Shown in pieces: positions 52,766-64,000 of a stretch of DNA of 64,000 nucleotides. Where the stretch lies: NCBI GenBank assembly GCA_029378245.1, contig JARKIF010000001.1, positions 2,294,001-2,358,000 on the forward strand, in the 5' to 3' direction. The notes under the pieces were generated by a model. It ran no database searches. It saw only the letters and a list, made by a program, of their open reading frames with translations, and was not told the DNA's origin. Both the position numbers and the translations under genes were made by a program. This stretch comes from Roridomyces roridus (Eukaryota > Basidiomycota > Agaricomycetes > Agaricales > Mycenaceae). Position 1 is the first letter of the stretch. Each line of letters begins with the position of its first letter.

Positions 52766-55700
52766 GCCGCAGTCCGGACGCCTCAATCCCCAGTCCGGAC
52801 TGCGTTGACGGCGGGGATCTTCCCGAGGTACGACTCAACGCTTCCTCTCTTTCATCTAATGCCCTTTACGTTTTACTTTTTCTATCTCTACTGCGCGCGG
52901 ACTATGTATCTCTGGACGAGCGTGAACTAGGCGTAACCCTAGGCTCGTCCGATGTATCGAGGCAACTTGCCGAGGGATTCAACTCCCACATTAATGCGCT
53001 CGTGGACTCCGGTTCATCGCATTGTTTCGTCTCAGACAGGTTCTGTGACGAAAAGGGTTATCTCCCTTATTCTGTACCTCCGGTCAAGGTGCGGTATTTG
53101 GATGGCTCGTCCTCGATCATTAACCGTCAGATCCGGCTGCTCATCCGGTTTCCTTCCGGCGACGTCCATTTAATGGAATTCTATGTCACCCGTCTTGATC
53201 CTCCCTGCGACATGGTCCTCGGATACAACTGGCTTCACCGCTACAATCCGTTGATTGACTGGAAGAATGCTAGTATCGCTTTCCGGACCACATCCAATGG
53301 GAATCTTGTGTCGACACCAACTCCGGTCGAGTATCTCTCCTCCGGTTCTGGGACCCCAACTCCGGTCCCGACTCCGACATTGTCGCCATCGACCACAGCT
53401 CCTTCAGAGCAACCTTCCGAGGCCACCGAGCCTCGTCCATTCATTACTCCACCAAAAATCTCTCTGGTCTCTGCTGCAGCTTACCGTTCTATCCTCAAGG
53501 ACAAGGACGTCCAGCAGTTTACGATGCAGGCCCAACCAAAGGAAGAAGTTACTGCCAAGTCCGGTTCCCTAGAGGATCCGGACCTGTCTAAAATTCCTTC
53601 GGAGTACCATGACTTCGCTGACGTATTTTCAGAGCAGGAAGCGTACAACCTTCCTCCTCACCGCGAATACGATCTCAAGATCGAAACCATCGACGGCGAA
53701 GTCCCTCCGGTCGGGCACGTCTACTCCCTTTCGCAATCCGAGCTCGCTGCACTCCGCGAGTTCATCGACAAGAATATTCGCTCCGGGTTTATTTACCCGT
53801 CCCGGTCGAATCATGGAGCTCCTATCCTTTTCGCCAAGAAGAAGGATGGTTCGCTCCGACTCTGTGTCGATTACAGAGGTCTCAACCGCATCACGAAGAA
53901 GGATCGTTATCCTCTTCCATTGATTGCTGACCTCTTGGATGCTCCGGGAAAGGCGCGTATCTATACCAAACTTGATCTTCGGCACGCTTACCATCTTCTC
54001 CGAGTTGCTGAGGACGATGAGTCCAAAACTGCATTTCGGACTCGCTACGGCTCTTTCAACTTCAGAGTCGTACCGGAGGGTTTATCTAACGCTCCGGCGG
54101 CTTTTCAGCGCTTCCTGAATAGCCTGTTCGCGGACTTGCTTGACGTTTACGTCGTTGTCTATTTGGATGACATTCTGGTTTACTCCGGAGACGAAACTCA
54201 GCACACAGCGCACGTACGGGAAGTACTCCGGCGCCTCCGGGCCTCCGGTTTGTACTGCAAACTCCCCAAATGCGAGTTCGGAGTAACAACGTGCGAGTAC
54301 CTCGGCTATATTCTCTCTCCGGATGGATTCCGGATGGCCGAGGAGAAGATTGCGGCGATAACGGAATGGCCAGTCCCACGCAAAGTTAAGGACGTTCAGT
54401 CTTTCCTTGGCTTTTGCAACTTCTACCGTAGATTCATCTGGAATTACTCCGGTATCACGGTCGCCCTGACACGCCTCACGCGTAAGGGTTTGAAGTGGGA
54501 CTGGACCTCCATCTGCCAAGACGCGTTTGAGACACTCAAGAGGGCTTTCACCGAAGCTCCGGTTCTCCATCACTGGGTTCCCGGCCGTCAACTTACGGTC
54601 GAAACGGACGCTTCGGACTACCCTATCGCCTCCATCCTATCAATTCAAGGAGACGACGGCGACATCCATCCCCTCGCATTCCGGAGCCGGACTCTGCAGA
54701 ACGCGGAGCTCAACTACGACACCCACGACAAGGAACTCCTCGCCATCTTCGACGCTTTCGAGCATTGGCGCCAATACCTCGAAGGAGCTCCTCTTACAGT
54801 GGATGTTGTCACCGACCACAAGAACCTGGAGTATTTTGCTACCACAAAGACGCTTACCCGTCGACAGGTTCGCTGGTCAGAGAAACTCTCCGCGTTTAAT
54901 ATGCTCATCCGGTTCCGTCCTGGACGGCTTGGGGGAAAACCTGACGCGTTAACTAGACGATGGGACGTCTATGCTAAAGAGGGGGATAGGGATTATGTTC
55001 AGGCCAATCCGCAAAATTTTCGGCCAATTTTCACCTCCGAACACCTCTCCGCGTCACTCCGGGCGACATTTCTTGAAGAAATCGTACTCCGGTCATCGGT
55101 CGTTTTGGACGTCGAGAAGCTCTACTCCGACATCTGGACTCATCTCTCCGACGATCCTCACGCCCTTGCGGGTCTGGAACTCGCTAAAACCGGCACCAAC
55201 CCTCGCTGGACGACAGACGAGGCTGGCTTACTCCGCTTAGACGAACGAATCTATGTTCCCTCATGCTCCGGTTCTTCACCGGAGCTCCGTGTACGTGTTT
55301 GCCAGTTTAAGCATGATCATATTCTTGCTGGTCACTTCGGACAGAACAGGACGCTGGCTCTGATCCGGAAGGAATTCACTTGGCCAAATTGTCGCGACTT
55401 CATCAAAGACTATGTCAAGTCCTGCGTCACGTGTGCGAGGAACAAGAAGCCCAGGCACCGTCCTTACGGTCTCCTGAAACCCCTCCCAGTGCCTCTTCGT
55501 CCATGGCATTCGATATCCATGGACTTCATCGAGCAACTTCCGGCCTCCGGCGAGTACGATTGTATTCTTGTGATCGTTGATCATGCTTCGAAGCAGGTTA
55601 TCCTCATTCCCTGCGACGTTCACATCGACTCTCCAACACTCGCCCGGATGTTCCTCATTCACGTTTTCTCCAAACACGGAGTTCCGGCACACGTCACTTG

Positions 55701-56592
55701 TGACCGGGGTTCCGAATTCATTTCATCCTTCTTTCGTTCTTTGGGCGAACTCCTCGACATGAAGATCCATTATACTTCGGGTTACCATCCGGAAGCCGAT
55801 GGTCAAACGGAACGGATGAACCAGACGGTCGAGCAGTACATCCGCATTTACTGCTCTTATCAACAGGATGATTGGGATTCACTCCTTCCTCTTGCCGAAT
55901 TCTCGTTGAACAACGCTCCTAACGCCTCCACAGGCATTACTCCGTTTTTCGCGAATAAAGGCTACGATCCCCTCCTGTCCGTCCATCCGGAACTCAACGT
56001 CGCCAACACATACGCTCGCGACTTCGTGGTCAATCTCAACGAACTCCACGAGTTCCTCCGGGACCAAATCCGGTCTGCACAAAGTACTTACAAGGAAACG
56101 GCGGACCGGAAACGCATCCAACATCCGGACATCAAAGTCGGCGATGAGGTGTTCATTTCTACCAAGTACATCAAGACCAAGCGTCCAACTCCGAAGTTCT
56201 CGGAGACGCACATCGGTCCGTATGAGGTTATTGGAAAACCTAGCGCTGCCTCGTTCCAGGTGCGACTTCCAAAAAATCTGTCCCAAGTTCACCCAGTTTT
56301 CCATGTTTCTCAACTCGAACCCCACTTCCGGAATCCCTTCCCCGGTCGAGAAATCCCTCCACCACCTCCGGTAGAGGTCGACGGCGAAGAGCATTTCGAG
56401 GTCAAACAAATCGTTGACTCCAAGCTCGACCGGAGGTACCGGATTAAACTCCGGTACTTGGTTGAATGGATGGGCTACGAGAACACGGATGAACAATTCA
56501 CATGGGTTGGAGCAGACGACATACAGGCAGGTGAGGCGTTGGACGACTTCCATCGCCGATATCCAGACAAGCCTGGCCCGTTACAAAACTAA
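52760..56592 (+). CDS. pol: Gypsy G3 pol, intact (protease-RT-RNase H-integrase-chromodomain)
   Basis: Uninterrupted pol frame, entered by -1 frameshift from gag. Domains: retropepsin with LVDSGSSHCFVSD (about 53005) and MVLGYNWLHRYNPLIDW; a Pro/Thr linker; RT with HGAPILFAKKKDGS, CVDYRGLNRITKKDRYPLPL and YLDDILVYSGD (about 54160); RNase H VETDASDYPIASIL (about 54600); integrase zinc finger HDHILAGHFGQNRT..CVTC, catalytic DFIE (55520), CDRGSEF (55702) and EADGQTERMNQT (55795); and a C-terminal chromodomain (about 56395-56560, YLVEWMGYENTDEQFTWVG), which would direct integration to particular chromatin. All catalytic residues I can identify are present. The gag frameshift and lost 3' LTR make the element as a whole non-autonomous. 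Confidence 0.93.
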
Positions 56593-56734
56593 TTGTCAAA
56601 CCCCGGCCGAGCCTTTCCAACTTCAGGTTCAATACCTCGGCCGGGTAAACGTTCGTTCATCAAAATTCTATTTACATTTTGCCTTTACTTATACAAACGT
56701 TCGTTTCACACGAATCCGGCGACTATCTACATTG

Positions 56735-56967
56735 TCAATCCTCTGCCAATTCGTCGTCACCATTCTTCGCCGTATCCGGACTCGACGCGATCTCGGGCTC
56801 GGTCTCCACCGGTGGAATCATTTCCTCCTCCGATTTCTCGTCGTCATCCCCCGGCAAGAACAAGGGCTCCTTAGCCCCCTCCGGTCCCTTCACCTCATAC
56901 TCCTCCGGATCGACGTTCATGTCGACCATACCCTCAACATCCCCATCCTCCAACTCCATTCCGGGAG
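56735..56967 (-). pseudogene. C-terminal remnant of an antisense gene downstream of G3 pol
   Basis: Tail-to-tail with G3 pol, in the place where G1 has its antisense gene. About 75 acidic residues on the minus strand (MELEDGDVEGMVDMNVD, FLPGDDDEKSEEEM, ending DDELAED, stop at 56735) resemble the acidic end of the G1 antisense protein in composition. Sequence upstream of about 56967 is unrelated, marking the break where the rest of this gene and the 3' LTR are missing. Confidence 0.5.
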
Positions 56968-58010
56968 CCGTAGCTGTAATATGTAGCCAAAGACATGTGG
57001 CCGTAGCCATGATGCCAGATTACTTCAACACTGGAGCTAGCCATGCCCTGGCTACAGCCCTCTCCTCAACCTCTATCTACTGCCCCTACCCAGCGGCCAA
57101 ATAGACCGGTCTGGACCTGCTCCTGCCTCTTTTGTATATTATTTATGGTTGGAAATTATTGCCCGCCCCATCAGCACGCCAAATACACATAAATTCTTGA
57201 TCCATCAATCCTGTTTGCTGGCTACGCTGCTGCTCCCTGCCGCCCCTCGCTTGCCACGTCGCTTAATTGTGCCCGCCCTCGCGCCCCCGCCCTCGCGTTC
57301 CAGTTTACCGCGCTTGCACTATGCCTACCTCGCACGGTGCGTACAAACCTATTCGCTGCCGATTTCATCCCCTCCCCATCCTCATCCCGCACGCTGTAAA
57401 CCGTCAGTCCGAGACTCGCCCCTGGGACTCCATGCTCCGTTTGCCGCTGCTATGTATTCCTGTTTTCATCCTTCCCCTTCCATCCGACGCCGCGTTCTGT
57501 AAACCGGCAGCAAGAGACCCGCCCCCTTGGGACTCCCATGCTCCGTATGCCGCCCTTTCCCTCCATCTACTCCATTCTTTCTTTCCCTTCCCTTCCCTTC
57601 CCTTCCCTTCCCTTCCCTTCCTCCTTCCCTTCCTCCTTCCCTCGTTCCAGTATGCTGCTGATCAAAGAGCGACCTACAGCTACACTTACAGCTACACCCT
57701 TGCCACCGGGCAAATTCTCATCCCACACGCCCGTCCCTAACGAGGTTCATGCCGACACCCTCATCCCTGCCCTCCCTGTCCTCTCCCCGCTCGACATACA
57801 GCATTCATTTCGCCGCACACCGCCAATTCCCTGCCCCAGACGCGTGCTTGAGACGCACTCCCCCGCCATCCCGACGCACTTCCTCCCCTGCCCCAGTCTC
57901 GTCTCGTTACAGCCATGTATGTAGTGACCCAATTTTTTTATAAAAAAAACCTATCCTTTATGTCGCCATATTGCCTATGATTGGCAGGTTGCTGTCGCTA
58001 TTGTGCCGTA
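56968..58010. other. No supported gene; low-complexity and a two-copy tandem repeat
   Basis: Pyrimidine-rich plus strand. A roughly 95-bp segment is imperfectly duplicated at about 57395-57575 (shared CTGTAAACC, GAGACxCGCCCC, GGGACTCC, ATGCTCCGT). A CCCTTCCCTT run lies at 57590-57645. Several overlapping open frames reflect this composition only. Confidence 0.5.
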
Positions 58011-58011
58011 G

Positions 58012-58084
58012 CTGTAAGTGGCATTTTCTCAGCTCGGCTTCTGCCGCGTGAAGGTGGCGGGTTCGATTCCCGCTGACATCCATC
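58012..58084 (+). ncRNA. tRNA-like sequence followed by T-run
   Basis: A perfect T-arm GCGGGTTCGATTCCCGC (B box) is followed by TGACATCCA and a run of eight T, as at the end of a tRNA gene. An A-box-like GTAGCTGTAAGTGGC lies about 45 bp upstream. However, I cannot find a 5' acceptor strand to pair with TGACATC, so it may be a degenerate tRNA, an intron-containing tRNA I have mis-framed, or a SINE head. Confidence 0.35.
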
Positions 58085-58247
58085 TTTTTTTTGCTCTCTT
58101 TAATTTACGCATTCACCCCAAGTCCACAATCTGTAGGTCCCATATCCGAACTCCGTTCCATTTCTACATCGAAGAAAAATCATAATTATACGCTACATAA
58201 AACATGAAGTGGTGAGGGGGCATAGACGAACAGAAGAGAGAGAAAAA

Positions 58248-61200
58248 CTATGGCGAGCCAGCCGAGCCTTGCGCAGCTGCGCGAAGTCCATACAATGCCA
58301 TCTCCGCATCACCCACCGCCTTTTCCCACTCTTTCGACAACCCACCAGCCTCCTTCTCCGCACAACTCCACCAATACAATGCAGCCACCACACTGTAGAC
58401 ACCATTCAGCCCCGGCGCGACCAAGACCCCCCAATCCTGCAGCTTCTTATCCCCCCAGCCTGATGCGTCCTTCTCCGCACGCCACGCAGGCTGCATCGAC
58501 TTCCACCACGCCTGCCACTGCCCTTTGAATCTCGCGAGGTCGGTAATCGTCCGGTGATTTTTGCGGCCACGCCCGATCCACTGCGCGACCTCGGTCGGAC
58601 GACCTCCAGAAGGCAGAGATGGGGCTTTCTTCGCGCCCTGCTTCCCGAAGAGGTATCCACCCACCTTCATCACCTCGTACTCCGTTTCCAAGGTCCCCCA
58701 TGCACGCAACAAGAAGTCGAAACTCCGTCCCAAATCCTCGCCCGTCATCTTCTCAAGCTCGCTCTCAAAGAACGCCGGAGCATTCTCCGAGATTTCCACT
58801 CCAATCCGATGATCAGCATTCTCGTCGGCGGAGTTGGGCTGTGATTCAACGACGGGGGTGCGAGGACAGGGCTCATGGACGTCGGGCGCAGATTGAGATT
58901 CGACGTCGCGAGTGGGAGGACGCAGGTCTTCGTTGGCAGCGGCGGGAGCGAGGTCCTCGAACGCGGGTGCGAGCTGCATCTCCACCTCCAGATTGGGAGC
59001 AGGCAGCTCGTCGAGCGAGTGCTGCGTTTCGACGTTGGAGGCAGCAATATCGACGACGGGAGCAGTCTTCTCCTCGAGAGCGGGCGCGGGTTCCATGTCG
59101 ACCTCGGAGGTAACAGCTGAGGATTGCGAGGTCTTCGTCGGTCGAATCAGTGCATCTGCAGCCAGCATCTCCTTGAGGGAGGGACGGCGCGGAGGCATAC
59201 CGACTTGGACGGGAACAACGGGCTGGATGGGGATGTTGGGCTGGATGGAGACGACAGGCGTCGTATCGGGAATAGGCGTCGCGGGTGTCGTTTGCTGGGG
59301 AGCAGACGGTGCAGACTCCATACTTGCCGCGGGTCCAACGGCTGGAGGAGCGGGAGGACCTGTAGCAGCTGCGACGGGCGGCAAGCTGGTGGTGGTGCTG
59401 CGAGTAGAGGGGCGGCTGCCCGGTAATGGCCTTACAGGGCGAGGGCGAGGCGGCGCCTTCGCCTTCGCCTTCAGACCCAACGCCTTGGTCCCGGGGCCCA
59501 AACCCATTTTCTCCATCAACTCGCGATTCTGTTGGGCACGAGCGAGGTGTTCGCGGTAAAGGTCGGGCTTGGGCGCCGTCTTCTTCTTCTTGGCCACCCC
59601 ACTGATGGTCTCCTCCGCCGGCCTTTTCTTCCCTTTCCCCTTCGCTGGCGGCTGCTCCTCCTCGTCGCCCCCATCCTCGTCTTCGTCTTCATCCTCATCC
59701 TCCTCGTAGCCTTCCTCCTCCTCCAGATCCTCCACTGCATTGGCGATCGTGTAAAGTACGCCGGACAGGCTTGGGGTCGACGAGGCGGATGGTTGTCGGG
59801 GACTTGTGCCTGCAAGAGCAGCCTTGGCGCAGTCTTCCGCAGCTGGAAACGACTCATTAGCGTCGTCGTCGTCGTCATGTAACATACACTTACTGTAGGC
59901 CGTGGCAAGATATTGCTTGTAGAACCCCGAGACATCCGTTTGGAACTTTTGCTTCTGCCAGGCTGCGAAGGAGACGGGAACTGTGGCGTTGTTGCGCCCT
60001 ACTGCCAGGCTACACCGATTCGTCAGTTTACTCCGCAGCAAACAGGGAGAAACAACTCACTGGACCGTACTTATTTCACCCCCATACTTCGGTATCGGAC
60101 CACCCACGACGACGAAGGCCTGACAGCCAGTGTACTCCGTGATTCCTTTCATAATGGGTGTGAGGAAGCGGCCGAGATTGTTGATGCAGCTGTGGGGTAG
60201 GGTTAGCACCGGTGTCAGGATGCTGAAGCAAGAACCACCTACTTCTGTTTGGCCTCGGGCGTCTGGGAAGGTCCATCCTTCAACGCCTGCAAGTACTCCG
60301 CCCTCTTCTTCGCACCCTCCTCTTTGGCACGCTTGGCGTATTCATCCTGCTCCGCCTTGGGCAGCTGTTTGAAAGCGGTGCGAGCAACGTTGGCACGGAA
60401 GGCAGCCTTCGGAGTCTCCTCCAAGGCCACGGCGTCACCATCATGCAGCTCCTTCCAGGCCTCGGCGACGAGCGTGCGCTGTTCCTCCACCGTCTCGCGC
60501 TGGTATTGTTGATACGCCTGGCGCGACTTCGGGGGCATTTTCAGGCCGGACAACTTGGCAGTCAGCACATTGAAGGGGTTGAGGGCGTTGCCTTTCTTGG
60601 TGGCGGTCGGCGCGTTGACCTTGCGTGCACGGTACTTGAACCACCGAGTAATGCGCTGGAGGAGGAGATTCAGGTGAGAAGAGAGTCGGTGATGCTGAGG
60701 TAACACACTTACATCATTCAAGACGTTGACGCGAGCGATCTTCTCCTCACGTTCTTTCTCACTCAACTCTTCCTCGGGCAAGGGAACTGTGGGGTCGTAC
60801 TCGGGGAGGGGAAGAGTTGGCTCCTCGTGATCAGCAAGACGCCAGTCGATCCGCCCATGGTACTCGGTCAAGACGCGGTGAAGAAAGTCCTGCTCAGCCC
60901 GGGAACCCTGGGCAAGCGCGTCCAAGTAGCCGTCTTGGTGAGGTGACAACACGGTCTCCCGAACACCTTCCGCCCAGTTCTTCAAGTTCTGCTTCTCGCT
61001 CTTGTCTTTCTTCCTCGGCGCACGCCGTTTCGGCTTGGTCTTGGTGGTCTCTGGGGCGGCGGCGGCGGCGGAGGCGCTTTTCTCATCGTCAGACACACTG
61101 TGCATTCACCTGCGCGTCAGCGTCTGTTTCATGGAAGCAGGTAATTGTGTTCCAACTAACCTGTCAATGCCAGTTGCGGTCTTGGTATTCGCATTCACCG

Positions 61201-61457
61201 AAGACGCGTCGTTCTCGGTCGTGTCGGTGCGATTTTCAGACGTGCTGTGTTCGAGGGTGAGTCTCCAATTTTTCCTGAAAGCGAGCAATACATAGGTCTC
61301 ACCTGCTGGTGATAGTATCAGGCGCCGAAGACGCCTCGTTCGCGGTCGAAGGGACTGTACTGTCCTCAGTCGTGTTGATGCCCGTCATTGGCGACGGCGT
61401 CGACTGTGCGGCAGTGGACACAATTTCGGTGCTGCTGTTGATTTGAGCCTCGGACAT
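58248..61457 (-). CDS. Seven-exon gene, about 958-residue protein of unknown function
   Basis: Proposed exons: 61457-61303, 61244-61161, 61097-60713, 60655-60243, 60189-60061, 60009-59894, 59842-58248. All junctions are GT..AG, introns run 51-63 bp, and the sum is a multiple of three. It starts MSEAQINSSTEIVS, with a basic KPKRRAPRKKDK patch after residue 80, a middle part WFKYRARKV..PPKSRQAYQQYQRE and RTAFKQLPKAEQDEYAKRAKEEG that looks HMG-box-like in pattern, a conserved-looking NNLGRFLTPIMKGITEYTG and FVVVGGPIPKYGGEIST, then an acidic stretch, a Lys-rich nuclear-localisation-like patch, a long Pro-rich linker and a Trp-rich C-terminus (RFKGQWQAWWKSMQPAW). I recall similar proteins as expanded uncharacterised families in Agaricomycetes. 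No enzymatic motif seen. The intact splicing suggests a living gene. Confidence 0.7.
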
Positions 61458-62093
61458 GATGCTGGGGGCAGAGTGAGTCCCTCCTCACGGTAAATAGCGC
61501 GCTGGGACTCACCAATGTTTTTTTTAGTTACACTACTGGGTGTCCTGGAGAGAAAAGCGAGAGGCCAAGCGAACCAGCAATCAGCCGACGCTAGATCCTT
61601 GAAACGACCTGATCGTTTCGACGCGTTTAGGCGCGTTCGGAGGTATAACTTACTCTCTGCCCACTCTTTGCATTTGTTCAGACCTCGTCTTCCACAGCTC
61701 ACAATTACAAACTCGACGGTTTCATGTCCCTGCGGACATTACAAGACACAAGAACAGCACGAGTTGAGCACGACGTCGACTGGGTCAGTTTCCACTTCCC
61801 ACATGCTCTTATCACAATCCTCATCGCAATCATCATTCAGGTTCGAGAGTCGCATGATGCGCAAAGCCGCCGGGTCGCTCGTTCCCGCGCCCTGCGCAGC
61901 CGCAATCCCAGATGAATCCCACATCCAACGCACAGACAATATATCCGCTCGCAGGCTAAGGATCGGGGTGAGGTGGGGTCTCGGTGCCTTCTAGCCTTTC
62001 ATCTACGTCGTCTTGTTCCTGAGCACACCAAAAACAAATCAGAAGCAGAATTCACTGGTGTACGAAACAAAATCGAAGATAAGATACGGTTAA

Positions 62094-62778
62094 TCAGACG
62101 GTGTCCTCGGCGCCAGCCCACTCGCGCTCCCGGCGTTGAAACTCCTCCGCATACTTGCGCATTTCCTCCTCCTCCACTGCTTCCCGCCGCTGAGCCTCCA
62201 ACTTCTCGCACCGGTCAGCCCAAGCCTTGTGGCCGTGCTTCTTTTCAAACGCGCTGGGAAACCAAGTCAATCATCCGAGGGATAAGGATGGGCGGGAGCA
62301 CATACGACATGCGCCGGATACGCTGACGATGCGCAAGCACGTCGGCATGGCTGTCAGAGAGAGACACCGTGAATTCATAGCCAGGACGCTGGTGTGTACG
62401 CACGAGGCACGGTATTTGCGGCTTGCCTCGCGCGCGCGCGCACGCTGGACCTCCAGCATTTCGGGTTCTTGGGCAATCCTCTCTCGTAGTCTAGGTAGTG
62501 GAATGTATGTTGGACATCCAGTGGAGGAATCATTGTACCAGCACGCACCTTTCCATACGCCCCCTGGCCTTTTCTCGCAAGTCCTCTAAGTTGCTGGAAG
62601 AGGGTAAGGCTTCGTGCACCTGGAGAAGCAGCCGAACCACATACTTCTGCCGGTATTTGGTAGAGGCGCGCCGTCTCGCCAGCTTTGTCGTCGCCGTTCT
62701 CGTGGGGATGCTTTGATCTTTGGCCATGATTTCCGGTGGTCTGGAGCAACGAGGAGCACTGGGAACTTGTGTGGGCAT
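62094..62778 (-). CDS. Small multi-exon charged protein, same family as 28186-28828
   Basis: Starts MPTQVPSAPRCSRPPE (ATG 62778), first exon to 62645, second exon 62593-62549 (NNLEDLREKARGRME), then exons with IAQEPEMLEVQRARAREASR, a short exon near 62390-62300, and a last exon RAFEKKHGHKAWADRCEKLE, EAVEEEEMRKYAEEFQRRER ending at a TGA at 62094-62096. All introns checked are short GT..AG. The NLE-LREKAR-RM exon matches the gene at 28186. The protein is Arg/Glu-rich and likely coiled-coil; function unknown. Confidence 0.6.
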
Positions 62779-63205
62779 AAGCTTGAGTTGCAGGCGTCAG
62801 AAAATGAGCAAAACGTGAGGAAAGAGGGAGTGCGGAGGAGGGACGGTTGTGGTCAAGAAGGAAGTCTTGCTACAAATATCAGTCAATTGCGTGCATCTGC
62901 AAGACTCCATTCTCGTACTATACCCATGTACTCTAAAAATCTCAGAAAATTTAAAAGGGCAGCTGGGATGGATATAAACAACTCTGCCAACTGGGTTTTC
63001 CGTTGGAAGTGGAGTAGACCTCAAGAATCGTTGTTCGTTTCAGAAATTAACTGACCGTCATTTCGTGATACACCCGTCGTCAGTTCGCGATACACCAGAC
63101 GGACGAGTATTCACTCAAATTCTTCGTCTTCCGATTCCATTGACTCATGTAGACACAAGGGAAAGAGCAAAAAATTGTCTATTCAAGCATGCTACATAAG
63201 GTCTA
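62779..63205. other. Intergenic spacer
   Basis: About 430 bp between the minus-strand RING gene and the next gene downstream; no open frame of interest. Confidence 0.5.
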
Positions 63206-64000
63206 CTACGAATGACGGCGAGGGAAGACCAGTCCAGCCCACGAGTAATCCACCGAGCTCCGATCGTCCCAACCGGGGTAGTCGTTCCTCATGGAGTCCT
63301 CCTCCCCATAATGGCGGAACGGCTGGTGTTGGATTGCCTGCCGACAGAGCGGGCAGTCACCGCGTTTCTCGAGCCAAGCCCGAATGCAGACATAGCAATG
63401 GCTATGTCCGCAGGTGTATCTGGACAAAACGAGACGTGAGTGAGCATTTCCAAGTGCAGTGCGGGGACGTACGAGACTGGATGCGACTTGGGACCAAGAC
63501 AGATATCGCAGCGGTGGTGGTCCTTCAACTCGGGGAGCTCGGAGGGTCGATCGAGCGTCAGCCAATACGACTTGCCGACATCGGATGGGGTGAGAGGGAT
63601 GACGGGAATGGCGGGAATGGCAGGAATGGCGGGAATGACCTCCTCGTCGTCGCTTTCAGGACGAAGACGCCCTTGCACCTTGCGAATGGGACCAGTGCCT
63701 CGGGATTGCACTTGGCGCTGGCACTCTGCCATGATACGTGCATCGTGCGCGCGCTTGGCACGCTCAGAACGCTGCCGAGTACGCTCCTCAGCCTCGGCAC
63801 GGGCTTGACGCTCCTCAGCGGCGATTCGTGCCTGGATCGCGTCAAAGGCCGCGCGGTCCTTGGCTTTGCGAGCAGCCTTCTTCTTCTCGGAGGGGTCTTC
63901 TGGACGAGCGATGGGCCGAACGCTGGCGTGCAGGCGTGCGACACGGGTGGCTTTCCCAATGCGGGTCTTGGAGCCGGGACTGAGCTGGATGATACCGTCA
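63206..64000 (-). CDS. RING-finger protein, C-terminal part, runs off the window
   Basis: Minus strand; the 5' end lies beyond 64000. An Arg/Ala/Glu-rich helical region (EEKKKAARKAKDRAAF-like, AEERQARAEAEERTRQR) is followed by an Ile-Pro-Ala repeat (PAIPAIPAIP), then SYWLTLDRPSELPEL and CDICLGPKSHPVS. An intron of 50-55 bp, starting GTACGT and ending GTCCAG near 63415-63468, joins to YTCGHSHCYVCIRAWLEK and GDCPLCRQAI. Together this gives a C3HC4 RING (C-X2-C..C-X-H-X2-C-X2-C..C-X2-C), the zinc-binding fold of many E3 ubiquitin ligases. Ends at TAG 63206. The substrate is unknown. Probably functional as all eight ligands are present. Confidence 0.82.

Noticed and set aside
58250..59559. Plus-strand frames opposite the seven-exon gene
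   Set aside because: Overlap a minus-strand frame of 597 codons with consistent splicing upstream; they are shadows of Ala/Pro-rich codons.
1..64000. CRISPR arrays, bacterial operons or rRNA genes
   Set aside because: No regularly spaced repeat-spacer arrays, ribosome-binding-site patterns or rRNA-like sequence; introns and retroelements point to a fungus.

Overview
The window looks like a transposon-rich accessory region from an Agaricomycete (mushroom-forming basidiomycete) genome. The signs are many 50-70 bp GT-AG introns, several Ty3/gypsy elements ending in chromodomains, Ty1/copia elements, a KDZ (Kyakuja-Dileera-Zisupton) transposase fragment, a TET/JBP-like dioxygenase gene, and multi-exon genes of unknown function that resemble lineage-expanded basidiomycete families. 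There are no bacterial operons, rRNA genes or CRISPR arrays. Very little looks like conserved single-copy host sequence. Family calls are from memory of the families; no search was run.

Layout. 0.5-1.05 kb: a 175-bp satellite. 1.5-12.4 kb: gypsy element G1, with gag and pol broken by a Tc1-like element (D1) and a terminal-inverted-repeat element (T1), followed by an antisense two-exon gene with a doubled CX2CX6C motif. 14.1-18.5 kb: element remnants D2 and T2 and a decayed host-type gene on the minus strand. 18.9-22.76 kb: truncated copia C1. 22.76-27.7 kb: KDZ transposase fragment (minus) and TET/JBP-like gene (plus) in divergent orientation, split by a 1.64-kb LTR-bounded insertion and scarred by a 123-bp solo LTR. 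28.2-31.4 kb: a small spliced gene, a 366-bp miniature LTR element with a tRNA-like sequence in its LTR (TRIM), an aspartyl-protease remnant and element T3. 31.5-36.1 kb: intact copia C2 with matching LTRs and a 5-bp target duplication. 36.6-39.55 kb: several solo LTRs nested in an IS630/Tc1-type transposase pseudogene; this is the source-like locus of the 24.4-kb insertion. 40.5-41.6 kb: a decayed spliced gene. 41.9-57.0 kb: a nest of gypsy elements G5, G4, G2 and G3 with copia scrap C3 and two copies of a 256-bp CACAGG-ended MITE. 58.2-64 kb: three minus-strand multi-exon genes, the last a RING-finger gene running off the window.

How the parts relate. The gypsy elements share one plan: gag, then pol reached by a -1 frameshift at an A-run just before the gag stop, then (in G1, apparently also in G3 and G4) an antisense gene tail-to-tail with the retrotransposon genes. 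The copia family lacks a capsid domain. Small non-autonomous elements (MITE, TRIM, T and D types) sit inside larger ones, so relative ages can be read from the nesting. The most interesting items are the TRIM carrying a tRNA-like Pol III promoter in its LTR, the antisense Cys-motif gene family, the KDZ plus TET/JBP pair, the LTR-bounded unit that carries captured transposase sequence, and the TIR elements with outward-facing tRNA-like modules around a TTAGG-type array.
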